A stretch of 64,000 nucleotides of DNA from Kushneria avicenniae (GCF_900112585.1 NZ_FOLY01000001.1:62001-126000), one strand, 5' to 3'. Shown: positions 54,470 to 63,182, counted from the first letter of the stretch. Translations and numbers: made by a program. Notes: generated by a model not told the origin, from the letters alone.

Positions 54470-55448
54470 CCCTTTTAGTGTTTTCGTGTAGCTGGATTAT
54501 TGAAACCCGCGCAGAGTTAATATTGAAAAGTTTGGTTATAATTGATGTGGTCTCGCATCTGCCAAATGAAAGAATTTGATTTATAATCGAAGAGAATAAA
54601 TGTTCTGATTTACTTAGGTCGTAAGCATTTATACCTGTATTCCTTCCGTGAAATATTACATCTCCAGTTTTAAGCGTACTTTTAGGTTCGCAGCCTAATA
54701 GTGAGTGTAATCTTATATAGTAATTCACATCAAACTCTATTGGTTCAAGTTCGCTTTCCGGTATCCATTTTTTTCTTTTTTCAATTAGATAGCCTAGATT
54801 TGGTTTTTCTTTCAGTTCGGTATTTTGTAAATCGATATCAGTTTCTATATGATCAAACGTGTTTTTAGGGAAAGCCATTTTATATAGCTTTTCTTTATCT
54901 TTTAACACAAAGGTTTTGTTTCTTGAGTTTTCAAAATTTTCAAGCATTTCGAAGAACATTTTCTTGTGATGCATAAAGAATTCAAAATTTAAAGTTCTTG
55001 CCTGTTGCTTGTTTATTTTTTCCTGTGCAGCAAGATTTTGTTTGAACGCTTTGTCTTGTTTTTTAAGATATAGTAGTGTTCCTATTACTGAAAAAGCAGT
55101 GACAAGGGTGAATAGTCCCGAGAGCAAAGTTCCAAAAGTAGACCACTTTTCAATGTCGGTAAGTGGGTTCAGCATTTCGCCAAAAGTGAAGTTATTTGAA
55201 ATTACGTAAAAGGCTGAAGTTACTATCGCAAAAGCGAAGGCACTAACAATAATTAAGCCAAATGCTCTTTCTTTTGTTATAATATTGGACGGCTTAAATG
55301 CCGTTTTTTTAAAAAAGTTAAAAACTATCGAAGATGCTTTGTTAGTTTTCTTTCTCAGCTTTTTAGCTAGCAAATATGATTGGCATCCCATTGCGAAAGA
55401 GACTAGGGAACATGCAAAAATACCAATAAAAAAAGCTGTAAGACTCAT
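54444..55448 (-). CDS. Three-helix membrane protein of the AT-rich island, possible defence effector
   Basis: A 334-residue protein. Helices are at about 4-22, 62-83 and 105-128, followed by a coiled-coil segment (about 130-150) and a soluble domain starting NFEFFMHHKKMFFEMLENFE, then KLYKMAFPKNTF. ATG 55448 has GAGAGGTG at good distance. The membrane-helix pair, then an F--HHKxF motif, resembles from memory the membrane effectors associated with some retrons and abortive-infection genes; no reverse transcriptase is nearby, so this is a guess. Base composition is strikingly AT-rich, which indicates transfer. The C-terminal end is VIYTQRT, in the overlap. Confidence 0.6.
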   Translation of the reverse strand: MSLTAFFIGIFACSLVSFAMGCQSYLLAKKLRKKTNKASSIVFNFFKKTAFKPSNIITKERAFGLIIVSAFAFAIVTSAFYVISNNFTFGEMLNPLTDIEKWSTFGTLLSGLFTLVTAFSVIGTLLYLKKQDKAFKQNLAAQEKINKQQARTLNFEFFMHHKKMFFEMLENFENSRNKTFVLKDKEKLYKMAFPKNTFDHIETDIDLQNTELKEKPNLGYLIEKRKKWIPESELEPIEFDVNYYIRLHSLLGCEPKSTLKTGDVIFHGRNTGINAYDLSKSEHLFSSIINQILSFGRCETTSIITKLFNINSARVSIIQLHENTKRDVIYTQRT

Positions 55449-55509
55449 TTTCACCTCTCTATTTTTTAGCATTTCCTCATGCCTGAGTCGCAACATCAAG
55501 TAGACAATG

Positions 55510-55541
55510 AAAAAACCCGGCACGAAGGGAACGTAGCCGGG
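55510..55541 (-). terminator. Minus-strand intrinsic terminator upstream of the island gene
   Basis: On the minus strand: CCCGGC / GCCGGG with an inner ACG / CGT pairing, loop TTCCCTT, then six T. It would stop a leftward transcript about 60 bases before the island gene start. Confidence 0.6.
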
Positions 55542-55613
55542 CTGAAAGGGTGGGGAAGTGTATTCACACCATTCGAGTGCGTCAGGAAGTCCCCCGGCGA
55601 CCTGTTACCTATG

Positions 55614-55626
55614 TTATCGGCAATAA
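55614..55626. repeat. Right copy of the 13-base repeat flanking the island
   Basis: TTATCGGCAATAA, one mismatch from the left copy at 53934-53946. Together they bracket the AT-rich segment. Confidence 0.3.
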
Positions 55627-55680
55627 TTCAGGCCACCTTCAATAATTAAGTAAAATCTAACGTTTTCACTTTTTGCGGGA

Positions 55681-55700
55681 TACTGTTTAAATGTACAGTA
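55681..55700. promoter_or_regulatory. LexA (SOS) box upstream of uvrB
   Basis: TACTGTTTAAATGTACAGTA is a near-perfect gammaproteobacterial SOS box: CTG, 10 bases, CAG, with TA on both outer sides as in the E. coli consensus. It is 231 bases before the uvrB ATG, and a terminator lies between. uvrB is a LexA target in E. coli. Confidence 0.9.
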
Positions 55701-55702
55701 AT

Positions 55703-55867
55703 CGTGTGAGAGTTCTAAACGTTCGAATAGTGAAGGGCAGAAGAGGACACAAAAGGCAGCGTGGTCTAAATTATGGGCACACATGAGACGCCACAGCAGC
55801 CAGTCACGAACAGGTGAGATTCTGGCATAGAGTGGAACGCTTAAAAGCCCTGCGTCGGGGCTTTTTT
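55703..55867 (+). ncRNA. Possible SOS-controlled short transcript or uvrB leader
   Basis: The interval from the LexA box to the plus-strand terminator is about 165 bases. It has no ORF with a good ribosome binding site; one 14-codon frame (ATG about 55774) and one Arg-rich 31-codon frame (ATG 55691, inside the box) are present but unsupported. It may be a small RNA, or a leader with an attenuator that RNA polymerase must pass to reach uvrB. The proposal depends on promoter position, which is uncertain. Confidence 0.3.
55843..55867 (+). terminator. Intrinsic terminator between the LexA box and uvrB
   Basis: AAAAGCCC and GGGCTTTT pair around a 7-base loop, with a run of six T (55862-55867). 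It lies 64 bases before the uvrB start codon, inside its leader. Confidence 0.8.
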
Positions 55868-55930
55868 CATACGCATCAACCGCTTAAGTTTATTCATTAT
55901 TTCTTTACATGTTACCTGCACGGAGTGCGC

Positions 55931-57961
55931 ATGAATCGTGAGTTTCGCATTGCCTCCGACTACAAGCCGGCAGGCGATCAGCCGGCGGCCATCGATGGGC
56001 TGATCAAGGGACTGGATGCCGGGCTGGCGCATCAGACCCTGCTGGGGGTCACGGGCTCCGGCAAAACCTTCACCATGGCCAATGTGGTCGAGCGTCTGCA
56101 GCGCCCGACCATCGTCATGGCACCCAACAAGACACTGGCGGCGCAGCTCTATGGCGAGTTCAAGTCGTTTTTTCCCGACAACGCCGTCGAGTACTTTGTC
56201 TCCTATTACGATTACTATCAGCCCGAGGCCTACGTGCCTTCGTCGGATACCTTCATCGAGAAGGACGCCTCGGTCAACGATCATATCGAGCAGATGCGCC
56301 TGTCGGCGACCAAGGCGCTGCTGGAGCGTCGTGACGCCCTGATCGTGGTGTCGGTCTCGGCCATCTACGGTCTGGGTGATCCGGATCAGTATCTGAAGAT
56401 GCGTCTGCATTTCAATCGCGGTGAGCTCATCAACCAGCGCGATTTCCTGCGTCGGCTGGCGGAGCTTCAGTACACCCGCAACGACACGGACTTTCGGCGC
56501 GGTACCTATCGCGTGCGGGGCGATGTGATCGATATCTTCCCGGCCGATGCTGATGATGAAGCGGTGCGCGTGGAGCTTTTTGATGACGAGATCGACACCA
56601 TCAGCCTGTTTGATCCGTTGACCGGAGAAGTGCGCGGCAAGGTGCCGCGCATGACGATCTACCCCAAGACGCACTATGTCACGCCGCGAGAGACGATTCT
56701 CGGAGCGATCGAATCAATCAAGGAAGAGCTGGCGGAGCGGCTCAAGTATCTGCGCGATCATGACCGTCTGGTCGAGGCGCAGCGCCTTGAGCAACGCACG
56801 CTCTACGATATCGAGATGATGCTGGAACTGGGCTACTGCAACGGGATCGAGAACTACTCCCGCTATCTCTCCGGTCGTGATCCAGGGCAGGCGCCGCCGA
56901 CCTTTTTCGATTACCTGCCCGACGATGCGCTGGTGTTTATCGATGAGTCTCACGTCAGCGTTCCGCAGGTAGGCGGTATGTACAAGGGGGATCGTTCGCG
57001 CAAGGAAACGCTGGTCGAATACGGTTTCCGTTTGCCCTCGGCGCTGGATAACCGCCCGATGAAGTTCGAGGAGTGGGAACTCATCCTGCCGCAAACCGTT
57101 TTCGTCTCGGCAACGCCCGGGCCCTACGAAGAAGCGCACGCTGGTCAGGTGGTCGAGCAGGTGGTGCGTCCGACCGGACTTGTCGACCCCGAGATCGAGG
57201 TGCGTCCTGCCAGCACTCAGGTGGATGATCTGCTCTCCGAGGTGAAGGCCCGCGTGGAAGTGGGCGAACGGGTGCTGGTCACGACCCTGACCAAGCGCAT
57301 GGCGGAGGACCTGACCGACTATCTCAGCGAGCACGAGATCCGGGTGCGCTATCTGCACTCCGACATTGATACCGTCGAGCGTGTCGAGATCATTCGTGAC
57401 CTGCGTCTGGGCAAGTTCGATGTGCTGGTAGGGATCAACCTGCTGCGCGAGGGGCTGGACATTCCGGAAGTGTCGCTGGTGGCCATTCTGGACGCTGACA
57501 AGGAAGGCTTCCTGCGTGCCGAGCGTTCCCTGATCCAGACCATCGGGCGTGCGGCTCGTAACGCTCACGGCAAGGCCATTCTCTACGGGGATCGCATCAC
57601 CGGCTCGATGCAGCGGGCCATGGACGAGACCGGACGCCGACGCGAGAAGCAGCTTGCCTTCAATGAGCAGCATGGCATTACGCCGCGCACCATCACCAAG
57701 AACGTCGCGGACATCATGGAGGCGGCGCAGGCCCCCGGAACTCGTCGCGGCAAGCGCAAGGACGAACGGCAGGTAGCCGAGTCGGAAGGTCAGTACACGC
57801 CTGAAGCGATCGGCCGAATGAGCCTTGATGATGTCAACCGTGAGATCAAGAAGCTCGAGGATCGCATGCATGAAGCCGCTCAGAACCTTGAGTTCGAGAC
57901 CGCCGCGTCGCTGCGCGATCAGATGCAGACGCTCAACGCGCGCCTGATCGAGCTGAAATGA
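55931..57961 (+). CDS. uvrB: Excinuclease ABC subunit B
   Basis: UvrB is the damage-verifying helicase-like core of nucleotide excision repair. The 676-residue protein (E. coli 673) has Walker [15 protein letters not shown], the beta-hairpin region [12 protein letters not shown], helicase motifs FIDESHVS and RAARNAHGK, and a C-terminal UVR domain ([21 protein letters not shown]). ATG 55931 has GGAG upstream and gives the family-like N-terminus [20 protein letters not shown]; the frame from 55814 adds 39 unsupported residues and includes the terminator. A LexA box lies upstream. Confidence 0.97.
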   Translation: MNREFRIASDYKPAGDQPAAIDGLIKGLDAGLAHQTLLGVTGSGKTFTMANVVERLQRPTIVMAPNKTLAAQLYGEFKSFFPDNAVEYFVSYYDYYQPEAYVPSSDTFIEKDASVNDHIEQMRLSATKALLERRDALIVVSVSAIYGLGDPDQYLKMRLHFNRGELINQRDFLRRLAELQYTRNDTDFRRGTYRVRGDVIDIFPADADDEAVRVELFDDEIDTISLFDPLTGEVRGKVPRMTIYPKTHYVTPRETILGAIESIKEELAERLKYLRDHDRLVEAQRLEQRTLYDIEMMLELGYCNGIENYSRYLSGRDPGQAPPTFFDYLPDDALVFIDESHVSVPQVGGMYKGDRSRKETLVEYGFRLPSALDNRPMKFEEWELILPQTVFVSATPGPYEEAHAGQVVEQVVRPTGLVDPEIEVRPASTQVDDLLSEVKARVEVGERVLVTTLTKRMAEDLTDYLSEHEIRVRYLHSDIDTVERVEIIRDLRLGKFDVLVGINLLREGLDIPEVSLVAILDADKEGFLRAERSLIQTIGRAARNAHGKAILYGDRITGSMQRAMDETGRRREKQLAFNEQHGITPRTITKNVADIMEAAQAPGTRRGKRKDERQVAESEGQYTPEAIGRMSLDDVNREIKKLEDRMHEAAQNLEFETAASLRDQMQTLNARLIELK

Positions 57962-58043
57962 CGTTCAATGTCCCGTGTCAGGGAAGGCACGGGACATTGT
58001 GTCGTTGAGCATTGGTGATTAACAGGACAATGGACGTCAGAAC

Positions 58044-58871
58044 ATGCCGGAAGGACCCGAAATAAGACGTGTTGCCGATCGACTCGGCAAGGTGCTGGCG
58101 GGGCGCACCATCGAGGATGTCTGGTTCGCCTTTGATCGGCTCAAGCCGTTCGAGGCACGCTTGAGGGGGCAGAAGGTCACAAGCGTCGATAGCTGGGGCA
58201 AGGCGCTTTTGACCTGCTTTGAAGATGACCATGTCATCTACTCGCACAATCAGCTTTATGGCGTCTGGCGGATCATGCGCCGCGGCAGTGAGCCTGCCGG
58301 CAAACGCTCGCCTCGTCTTCGCCTGAGCACTGCGACGCATTCGGCGTGGCTGATGAGTGCCTCCGATATTTCACTCTGGCGCCGCGAAGAGCTTGATCAG
58401 CACCCGTTTCTATCAAGGCTGGGTCCCGATCTGCTTACCCATGATGTCAGCATTGATGATGTCGTGGCCCGTCTTCAGGACGCGCGCTTCATGCGGCGTC
58501 GATTGGGGGCGCTGCTGCTGGATCAGCATTTTTATGCCGGTATCGGCAACTATCTGCGCTCGGAAATTCTGTTTTTTGCCGGCCTGCACGAGCGCTATCG
58601 GCCCATGGATCTCGACGCTTCGCAGTGTCGCTGTCTGGCCGAGCAGGTCCTGGAGGTGACGGCGCGTGCCTGGCGTCATGCTGGCGTGACCAATCTCAAG
58701 GCATGGCGTGACCCCATGATCGAGGCCGGTAAGCCCAGAGAACGCTGGCGTCATGCGGTGTTCAATCGCGCTGCCGAGCCCTGTCATGCCTGTGCCACGC
58801 CGATTGAAAAAATCATGGTGTCCTCACGCCGGCTCTATTTCTGCCCGCACTGTCAGGCCGACAGATCCTGA
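58044..58871 (+). CDS. nei: Endonuclease VIII
   Basis: Nei removes oxidised pyrimidines and cuts the abasic site. The 275 residues (E. coli 263) begin MPEGPEIRRVADRL, where Pro2 is the catalytic residue and Glu3 the general acid, and have VWFAFDRLKP and LYSHNQLYGVW-like YSHNQLYGVWRI, both typical of Nei rather than MutM. The C-terminal zinc finger is CHACATPIEKIMVSSRRLYF then CPHC. It follows uvrB by 82 bases on the same strand, so the two repair genes may share a promoter. Confidence 0.95.
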   Translation: MPEGPEIRRVADRLGKVLAGRTIEDVWFAFDRLKPFEARLRGQKVTSVDSWGKALLTCFEDDHVIYSHNQLYGVWRIMRRGSEPAGKRSPRLRLSTATHSAWLMSASDISLWRREELDQHPFLSRLGPDLLTHDVSIDDVVARLQDARFMRRRLGALLLDQHFYAGIGNYLRSEILFFAGLHERYRPMDLDASQCRCLAEQVLEVTARAWRHAGVTNLKAWRDPMIEAGKPRERWRHAVFNRAAEPCHACATPIEKIMVSSRRLYFCPHCQADRS

Positions 58872-58962
58872 TGCAGACATCAGGCCATCCGGGGAAATGA
58901 TTCATGTGTCGTAGTGGGTTATGCTCTCCCCACTGCTTCAATGACAAGGGTGGGTCCCCTCA

Positions 58963-60384
58963 ATGACAGCCTTGCTGGGCGGTCTGTTCATTATCTGTCT
59001 GCATCTGCTGGGCGCGCTTTCGGGGCTCATGGCATTGATGTCGAGTCGCACGTCCCAGGGGGCCATCGCCTGGATGATTTCGCTGGTCACCTTTCCGTAT
59101 CTGGCCATCCCGGCCTACTGGTTTCTGGGGCGGCCTCGCTTTTATGGCTATGTCTCGGCGCGTGAACAGCGCGATACGTCACTGAGGCGCGTGCTTGATC
59201 GGTTTCGAACGCTGGTCGAGCCGGCCTTTGCCCATCCCGAGGATGCCCGTCTTCGCGCGGTGGAAAGGCTGGCCATGCTGCCGATGACCGGTGATAACCA
59301 CTGTCAGCTGCTCATCAACGGTCACGACACCTTCGAAAGTCTGTTCGAGGGCATCGAACAGGCCGAGGATTACGTCCTGATCCAGTTTTTCATCGTGCGG
59401 AACGACGCTCTGGGGCAGGCGCTCAAGAGGCGACTGATCGATTGCGCCGCGCGCGGCGTACACGTCTTTTTCCTCTACGACGAAATCGGCACGCACGCGA
59501 TGCCGGATCGTTACTTTGAGGAGCTGCGTACGGCGGGAGTTGCCGTAAGTCCTTTCGGTTCCTCGAAGGGCTGGCGGCATCGTTTTCAGGTCAACTTCCG
59601 CAATCATCGCAAGATCATGGTGGTTGATGGCCGGCAGGGCTGGGTGGGCGGTCTCAACGTGGGCGTCGAGTATCGTGGCGAGAGCAAAAAGCACGGCCAC
59701 TGGCGGGATACCCACCTGAAGTTGATCGGTCCGGCCGTGCTGGGGCTACAGGAGTCCTTCTGGGAGGACTGGCACTGGGCAACCGGTGATATCCTGTCGC
59801 TGGCCTGGCATCCGCGCCGGGCACCGGGAGAGGCACAACAGCATGTCGTGATCGTGCCTTCCGGCCCTTCGGACCCTCTGGAGACGGCAAGTCTCTTGAT
59901 TCAGCACGCCATCAACCAGGCCAATGAGCGCTTCTGGGTGACCAGCCCCTACTTTGTACCGGACCAGGGCGTGCAGGACTCTCTCAAGCTGGCGGCCCTG
60001 CGCGGTGTCGACGTGCGCGTCATGATGCCGGAGCGTCCCGATCACCTGCTGGTGTTTTTATCGGCTTTTTCGTTTCTGGGCGAAATGATTCGCGCCGGTG
60101 TTAAAATATACCGTTATCAACCCGGTTTTCTGCATCAGAAGACTTTCCTGATCGATGATCACACCAGTGCCGTCGGTACCGTCAATCTGGACAACCGCTC
60201 GTTTCGGCTCAATTTCGAGGTGACGGCCTACGTGGCAGATCAGGGGTTCGCGGCCGACGTGGCGCAGATGCTGGAAAAGGACTTTGCCAGCTGCCGGCAG
60301 GTGACACTCGAGGAGATTACCAGGCGACCGCTGTGGCACAAGCTGGCGGCGCGGGCGGCCTATCTGGCATCACCGATACAGTGA
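58963..60384 (+). CDS. cls: Cardiolipin synthase, phospholipase D superfamily
   Basis: Cls condenses two phosphatidylglycerol molecules to cardiolipin. The 473-residue protein (E. coli ClsA 486) has two N-terminal helices (about 5-28 and 35-58), then two HKD motifs: NHRKIMVVDGRQGWVGGLN and HQKTFLIDDHTSAVGTVNLD (HxKxxxxD). PYFVPDQG and RDTHLKLIGP are also typical. Cardiolipin rises with salinity in halophiles, so a role in osmoadaptation is plausible (inference). Its stop codon lies in a hairpin loop. Confidence 0.95.
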   Translation: MTALLGGLFIICLHLLGALSGLMALMSSRTSQGAIAWMISLVTFPYLAIPAYWFLGRPRFYGYVSAREQRDTSLRRVLDRFRTLVEPAFAHPEDARLRAVERLAMLPMTGDNHCQLLINGHDTFESLFEGIEQAEDYVLIQFFIVRNDALGQALKRRLIDCAARGVHVFFLYDEIGTHAMPDRYFEELRTAGVAVSPFGSSKGWRHRFQVNFRNHRKIMVVDGRQGWVGGLNVGVEYRGESKKHGHWRDTHLKLIGPAVLGLQESFWEDWHWATGDILSLAWHPRRAPGEAQQHVVIVPSGPSDPLETASLLIQHAINQANERFWVTSPYFVPDQGVQDSLKLAALRGVDVRVMMPERPDHLLVFLSAFSFLGEMIRAGVKIYRYQPGFLHQKTFLIDDHTSAVGTVNLDNRSFRLNFEVTAYVADQGFAADVAQMLEKDFASCRQVTLEEITRRPLWHKLAARAAYLASPIQ

Positions 60385-60395
60385 TCGGTGATGCC
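60366..60395. other. Perfect 12-bp hairpin without T-run spanning the cls stop codon
   Basis: GGCATCACCGAT and ATCGGTGATGCC pair perfectly; the loop ACAGTG includes part of the TGA stop. There is no T-run. It lies between convergent genes. Confidence 0.55.
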
Positions 60396-60413
60396 ACAGG
60401 CGAAGAGGCCGGG

Positions 60414-61658
60414 TCAGGTGCGGGACGGTCCGGCGTTGTAGGTTTCCAGATCGATTTCACGCTCGCTCTTGCCGATCAGGGTCGTGACCATGATATCACC
60501 CGAAACGTTCACGGCTGTTCTTGCCATGTCCAGAATCCGGTCAATACCGGCGATCAGGCCCAATGCCTCCAGCGGCAGATTGGTCTGGGCGAACACGATC
60601 GACAGCATGATCAGTCCGGCGCCGGGCACCCCTGCCGTGCCGATCGAGGCGAGGGTGCCGGTCAGAACGATCATGGCGTAATCCACCATGCTCAGGTCCG
60701 TACCGGTCAGCTGCGCCACAAACAGGGCAACCACACCCATGTAGAGGGCAGTACCATCCATGTTGATGGTGGCGCCGACCGGCAGCACAAAGCCCGCCAC
60801 GCCCTGAGAGATGCCGAGCTTTTCACGCGCGCAGCGAATGGAAACGGGTAGCGTTCCAGCGCTGGAGGCCGAAGAGAAGGCCACCACAATGGCATCCAGA
60901 CTGCCGGTCAGATAGCGCATCGGATTGAGCCGTGCCAAAAGTGACAGCAGGCCGCTGTAGACCACCAGCACATGCATAATGCAGGCGAGATAGACAACGC
61001 CGATGACCTTGATCAGCGGAATCAGTACGGAAAGACCGTACTGGCCGGCGACCACGGCAATCAGGGCAAAGACGCCGACCGGGGCACAGGCCATGATCAG
61101 CGAGGTCAGCTTGTAAAGGGCTTCGGCGACAGAGTTGATAACCCGAATGGCGGGCTGGCCGCGCTCGCCGATCAACACCAGCGAAATGCCCAGGGCAATG
61201 GCGAAGACGATGATCTGCAGAATATTGCCTTCCACCATGGCGCTGATTGGATTGGTCGGTACTAGGCCGACGAGGATCTCGGTCAGGGTAGGGGCTTCTC
61301 CCGGTGAGACGCTGTTGTCCATCTGCATCTCGACGCCGGTACCGGGCTGGAAGATGGTCGCCGCCAGCAGGCCCAGCGAGATCGCAAAGGCGGTCGTGAG
61401 CAGATAAAGCGCTACGGCCTTGCCGCCGATTCTGCCCATCTTGCCCGGGTCCCCCATCGAGACGATGCCGCTGATCAGGGAAGTAAAGACCAGCGGTACG
61501 ATCAGCATCTTGATGGCATTGATAAAAAGCTCACCAATGGGTGAGAGCCAGCGGGCGTGCTCACCAAGCAGCCAGCCGGCAATGACGCCCAGTACCAGAC
61601 CTGCCATAATTTTCTGCCACAGCGGAATGCCACTGCGTGCGCTTGTGTTTCGGGACAT
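60414..61658 (-). CDS. Dicarboxylate/amino acid:cation symporter (DAACS, GltP/DctA-like)
   Basis: A 414-residue inner-membrane symporter with eight helices and two hairpin loops. SSASSAGTLPVSIRCA is the serine-rich hairpin 1 signature, INMDGTALYMGVVALFVAQ is the TM7 region, and GTLASIGTAGVPGAGLIMLS is hairpin 2. The NMDGT motif binds sodium in sodium-coupled members. The substrate (glutamate, aspartate, C4-dicarboxylate or serine) is not determined. It is divergent from the HypT-like regulator, about 100 bases apart. Confidence 0.93.
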   Translation of the reverse strand: MSRNTSARSGIPLWQKIMAGLVLGVIAGWLLGEHARWLSPIGELFINAIKMLIVPLVFTSLISGIVSMGDPGKMGRIGGKAVALYLLTTAFAISLGLLAATIFQPGTGVEMQMDNSVSPGEAPTLTEILVGLVPTNPISAMVEGNILQIIVFAIALGISLVLIGERGQPAIRVINSVAEALYKLTSLIMACAPVGVFALIAVVAGQYGLSVLIPLIKVIGVVYLACIMHVLVVYSGLLSLLARLNPMRYLTGSLDAIVVAFSSASSAGTLPVSIRCAREKLGISQGVAGFVLPVGATINMDGTALYMGVVALFVAQLTGTDLSMVDYAMIVLTGTLASIGTAGVPGAGLIMLSIVFAQTNLPLEALGLIAGIDRILDMARTAVNVSGDIMVTTLIGKSEREIDLETYNAGPSRT

Positions 61659-61757
61659 GAGACTGTCTCTATTGTGATTGGGTATAGTGATTCTTTTCCA
61701 GATAAGCAGCCTATCACCTGACGGCCCGGGGCGGTTAGAATCGCGGCCTCGTGCTTT

Positions 61758-62711
61758 ATGGAATCAGGCGGACAACAGGGCAGGGGCGACGCGTTGAATC
61801 TGGAAACCAAATGGCTGGAAGACTTTGTAGCGTTGAACGCTACCCGCAGCTTTTCTGCCGCCGCTCGTCGTCGACACGTCACTCAGCCTGCCTTTAGTCG
61901 ACGCATTCGCGCGCTGGAACAGGCCACCGGTGTCATGCTGGTCGACCGCTCTACTACGCCTGTCAGCCTGACCTCGGAAGGCCAGCTCTTTCTGGTAACG
62001 GCGCGCAGTCTGGTGGAGCAGCTCAACGAGAGCATCAGTCATCTTCGTGGCCTGAACATTGCCGATGAGGCGCTGGATATCGCGGCGGCGCATTCGCTGG
62101 CGCTGGCTTTTTTCCCGCGCTGGATTTCCCGATTGCAGAAGGGGGTCGGGGAGCTGCCAACGCGGCTCATTGCCATGAATGTGGGAGATGCCATCCATGT
62201 CCTGCGCGATGGCAACTGTGACCTGATGCTGGCCTATCATGACCCCTACGCCACCATGCAGCTGGACAGCGAAGTCTTTCCGTCCTTTTCCATTGGTCAG
62301 GTCTGCATGCTGCCGGTCTGTGTGCCGGATGATCACGGCAAGCCGCTGTTTGACCTAGAAGCCGGCGAGAATATTCCGCATCTGGCCTATACCCAGGGCG
62401 CTTTTCTGGGGCGCAGCGTTCGCATGCTTTTGAAAAATGATCCGCTGCGACTGCGGCTGCGTACCATTTATGAAACGGCCATGGCGGAAGGGCTCAAGGG
62501 CATGGCGTTGCAGGGGGTGGGCATGGCGTGGATTCCGGATTTCTGCATCCATGAGGAGCTGGCGTCCGGACGGCTGGTGCGCGCCGGAGACGAGAAATGG
62601 AACATACCGCTGGATATTCGGCTCTATCGCTGCTCGTTGGTCCACAAGCCCGATGTCGAGCGGCTCTGGCATCAGCTGCAGAAACTACCGCGCGATTTTT
62701 TGAAAATGTAG
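61758..62711 (+). CDS. LysR-type regulator, HypT (YjiE)-like
   Basis: A 317-residue LTTR. LETKWLEDFVALNATRSFSAAA and VTQPAFSRRIRALEQATGV match the start of E. coli HypT, the hypochlorite-responsive regulator (IETKWLYDFLTLE, VSQPAFSRRIRALEQAIGV). HypT is activated by methionine oxidation; whether the key Met residues are kept was not aligned. The start could be TTG 61794, after a GGGGCGA-like site, or ATG 61758, which resembles the longer N-terminus of E. coli HypT. Likely target genes include the divergent DAACS symporter, which is inference. Confidence 0.75.
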   Translation: MESGGQQGRGDALNLETKWLEDFVALNATRSFSAAARRRHVTQPAFSRRIRALEQATGVMLVDRSTTPVSLTSEGQLFLVTARSLVEQLNESISHLRGLNIADEALDIAAAHSLALAFFPRWISRLQKGVGELPTRLIAMNVGDAIHVLRDGNCDLMLAYHDPYATMQLDSEVFPSFSIGQVCMLPVCVPDDHGKPLFDLEAGENIPHLAYTQGAFLGRSVRMLLKNDPLRLRLRTIYETAMAEGLKGMALQGVGMAWIPDFCIHEELASGRLVRAGDEKWNIPLDIRLYRCSLVHKPDVERLWHQLQKLPRDFLKM

Positions 62712-62803
62712 CTTTCAGGAGATGGTTTTCCTGGTTGTCGCGTGTCGCACCCTCGCGTGGCTGTGCCAGGCTCTATGGCAACATCTGCAGCAGGGAGACC
62801 ACC

Positions 62804-63070
62804 ATGCGATACATGCAGGCGCGAATCACTGGTCACGTACAGGGCGTAGGGTTTCGTCAGGCCACGGTGCAGCGTGCTCGTGAACTGGGCGTCGTGGGAT
62901 ACGCGCGAAACCGTGATGATGGCAGCGTGGAAGTTGGCGTCGCGGGCAGTGACGAGCAGGTAATTGCCCTGGTCGAATGGCTCAAGACGGGGCCGCCTGC
63001 CAGTCGGGTCGATCACGTGGCGAGCGAGGCGATAGCACCGCAGTCGTGGTCTGATTTTCAGGTCCGCTGA
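62804..63070 (+). CDS. acyP: Acylphosphatase
   Basis: AcyP hydrolyses acyl phosphates such as carbamoyl phosphate. The 88-residue protein has GHVQGVGFRQATVQRARELG, where the phosphate-binding loop and the Arg of GFR act, and VGYARNRDDGSVEVGVAG, which contains the catalytic Asn. The length (E. coli YccX 92) fits. AGGGAG precedes ATG 62804. A longer frame from 62597 overlaps the LysR gene in another register and is not supported. A bidirectional terminator follows. Confidence 0.93.
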   Translation: MRYMQARITGHVQGVGFRQATVQRARELGVVGYARNRDDGSVEVGVAGSDEQVIALVEWLKTGPPASRVDHVASEAIAPQSWSDFQVR

Positions 63071-63110
63071 CTTCCAGGTCCGCTGACATGAAACCCGACT
63101 CGCCGGAATA

Positions 63111-63143
63111 AAAAACGCCATGCCCTGTCGGCATGGCGTTTTT
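63111..63143. terminator. Bidirectional intrinsic terminator between acyP and otsA
   Basis: A perfect 14-bp stem (AAAAACGCCATGCC / GGCATGGCGTTTTT) around CTGTC. It has T-runs on both strands, so it ends both convergent genes. Confidence 0.95.
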
Positions 63144-63182
63144 GATGCTCACATATGTCATGTATCTACATGAGTCGTGTGG

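Larger units (their letters stand above)
55449..55930. other. Right flank of the island and uvrB leader
   Basis: A 482-base region without an assured gene. It contains a minus-strand terminator (55510-55541), the right repeat (55614-55626), a LexA box (55681-55700), a possible short transcript and a plus-strand terminator (55843-55867). A 43-codon stop-to-stop frame on the minus strand (about 55630-55500; includes NRSPGDF and HPFSPATFPS) lacks a start codon and I do not recognise it with confidence. No tRNA gene fits. Confidence 0.5.

Noticed and set aside
54460-54480. Programmed -1 slippery heptamer at AAAAGGG
   Set aside because: The heptamer does not fit X XXY YYZ in the relevant frame, and a +1 shift would be needed; a simple indel is the easier explanation.
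54020-55680. Complete insertion sequence or prophage
   Set aside because: No transposase, integrase or matching terminal inverted repeats were found in the AT-rich segment.
55705-55760. tRNA-like T-loop (GTTCGAAT) near 55720
   Set aside because: No acceptor, D or anticodon stem pairs around it.
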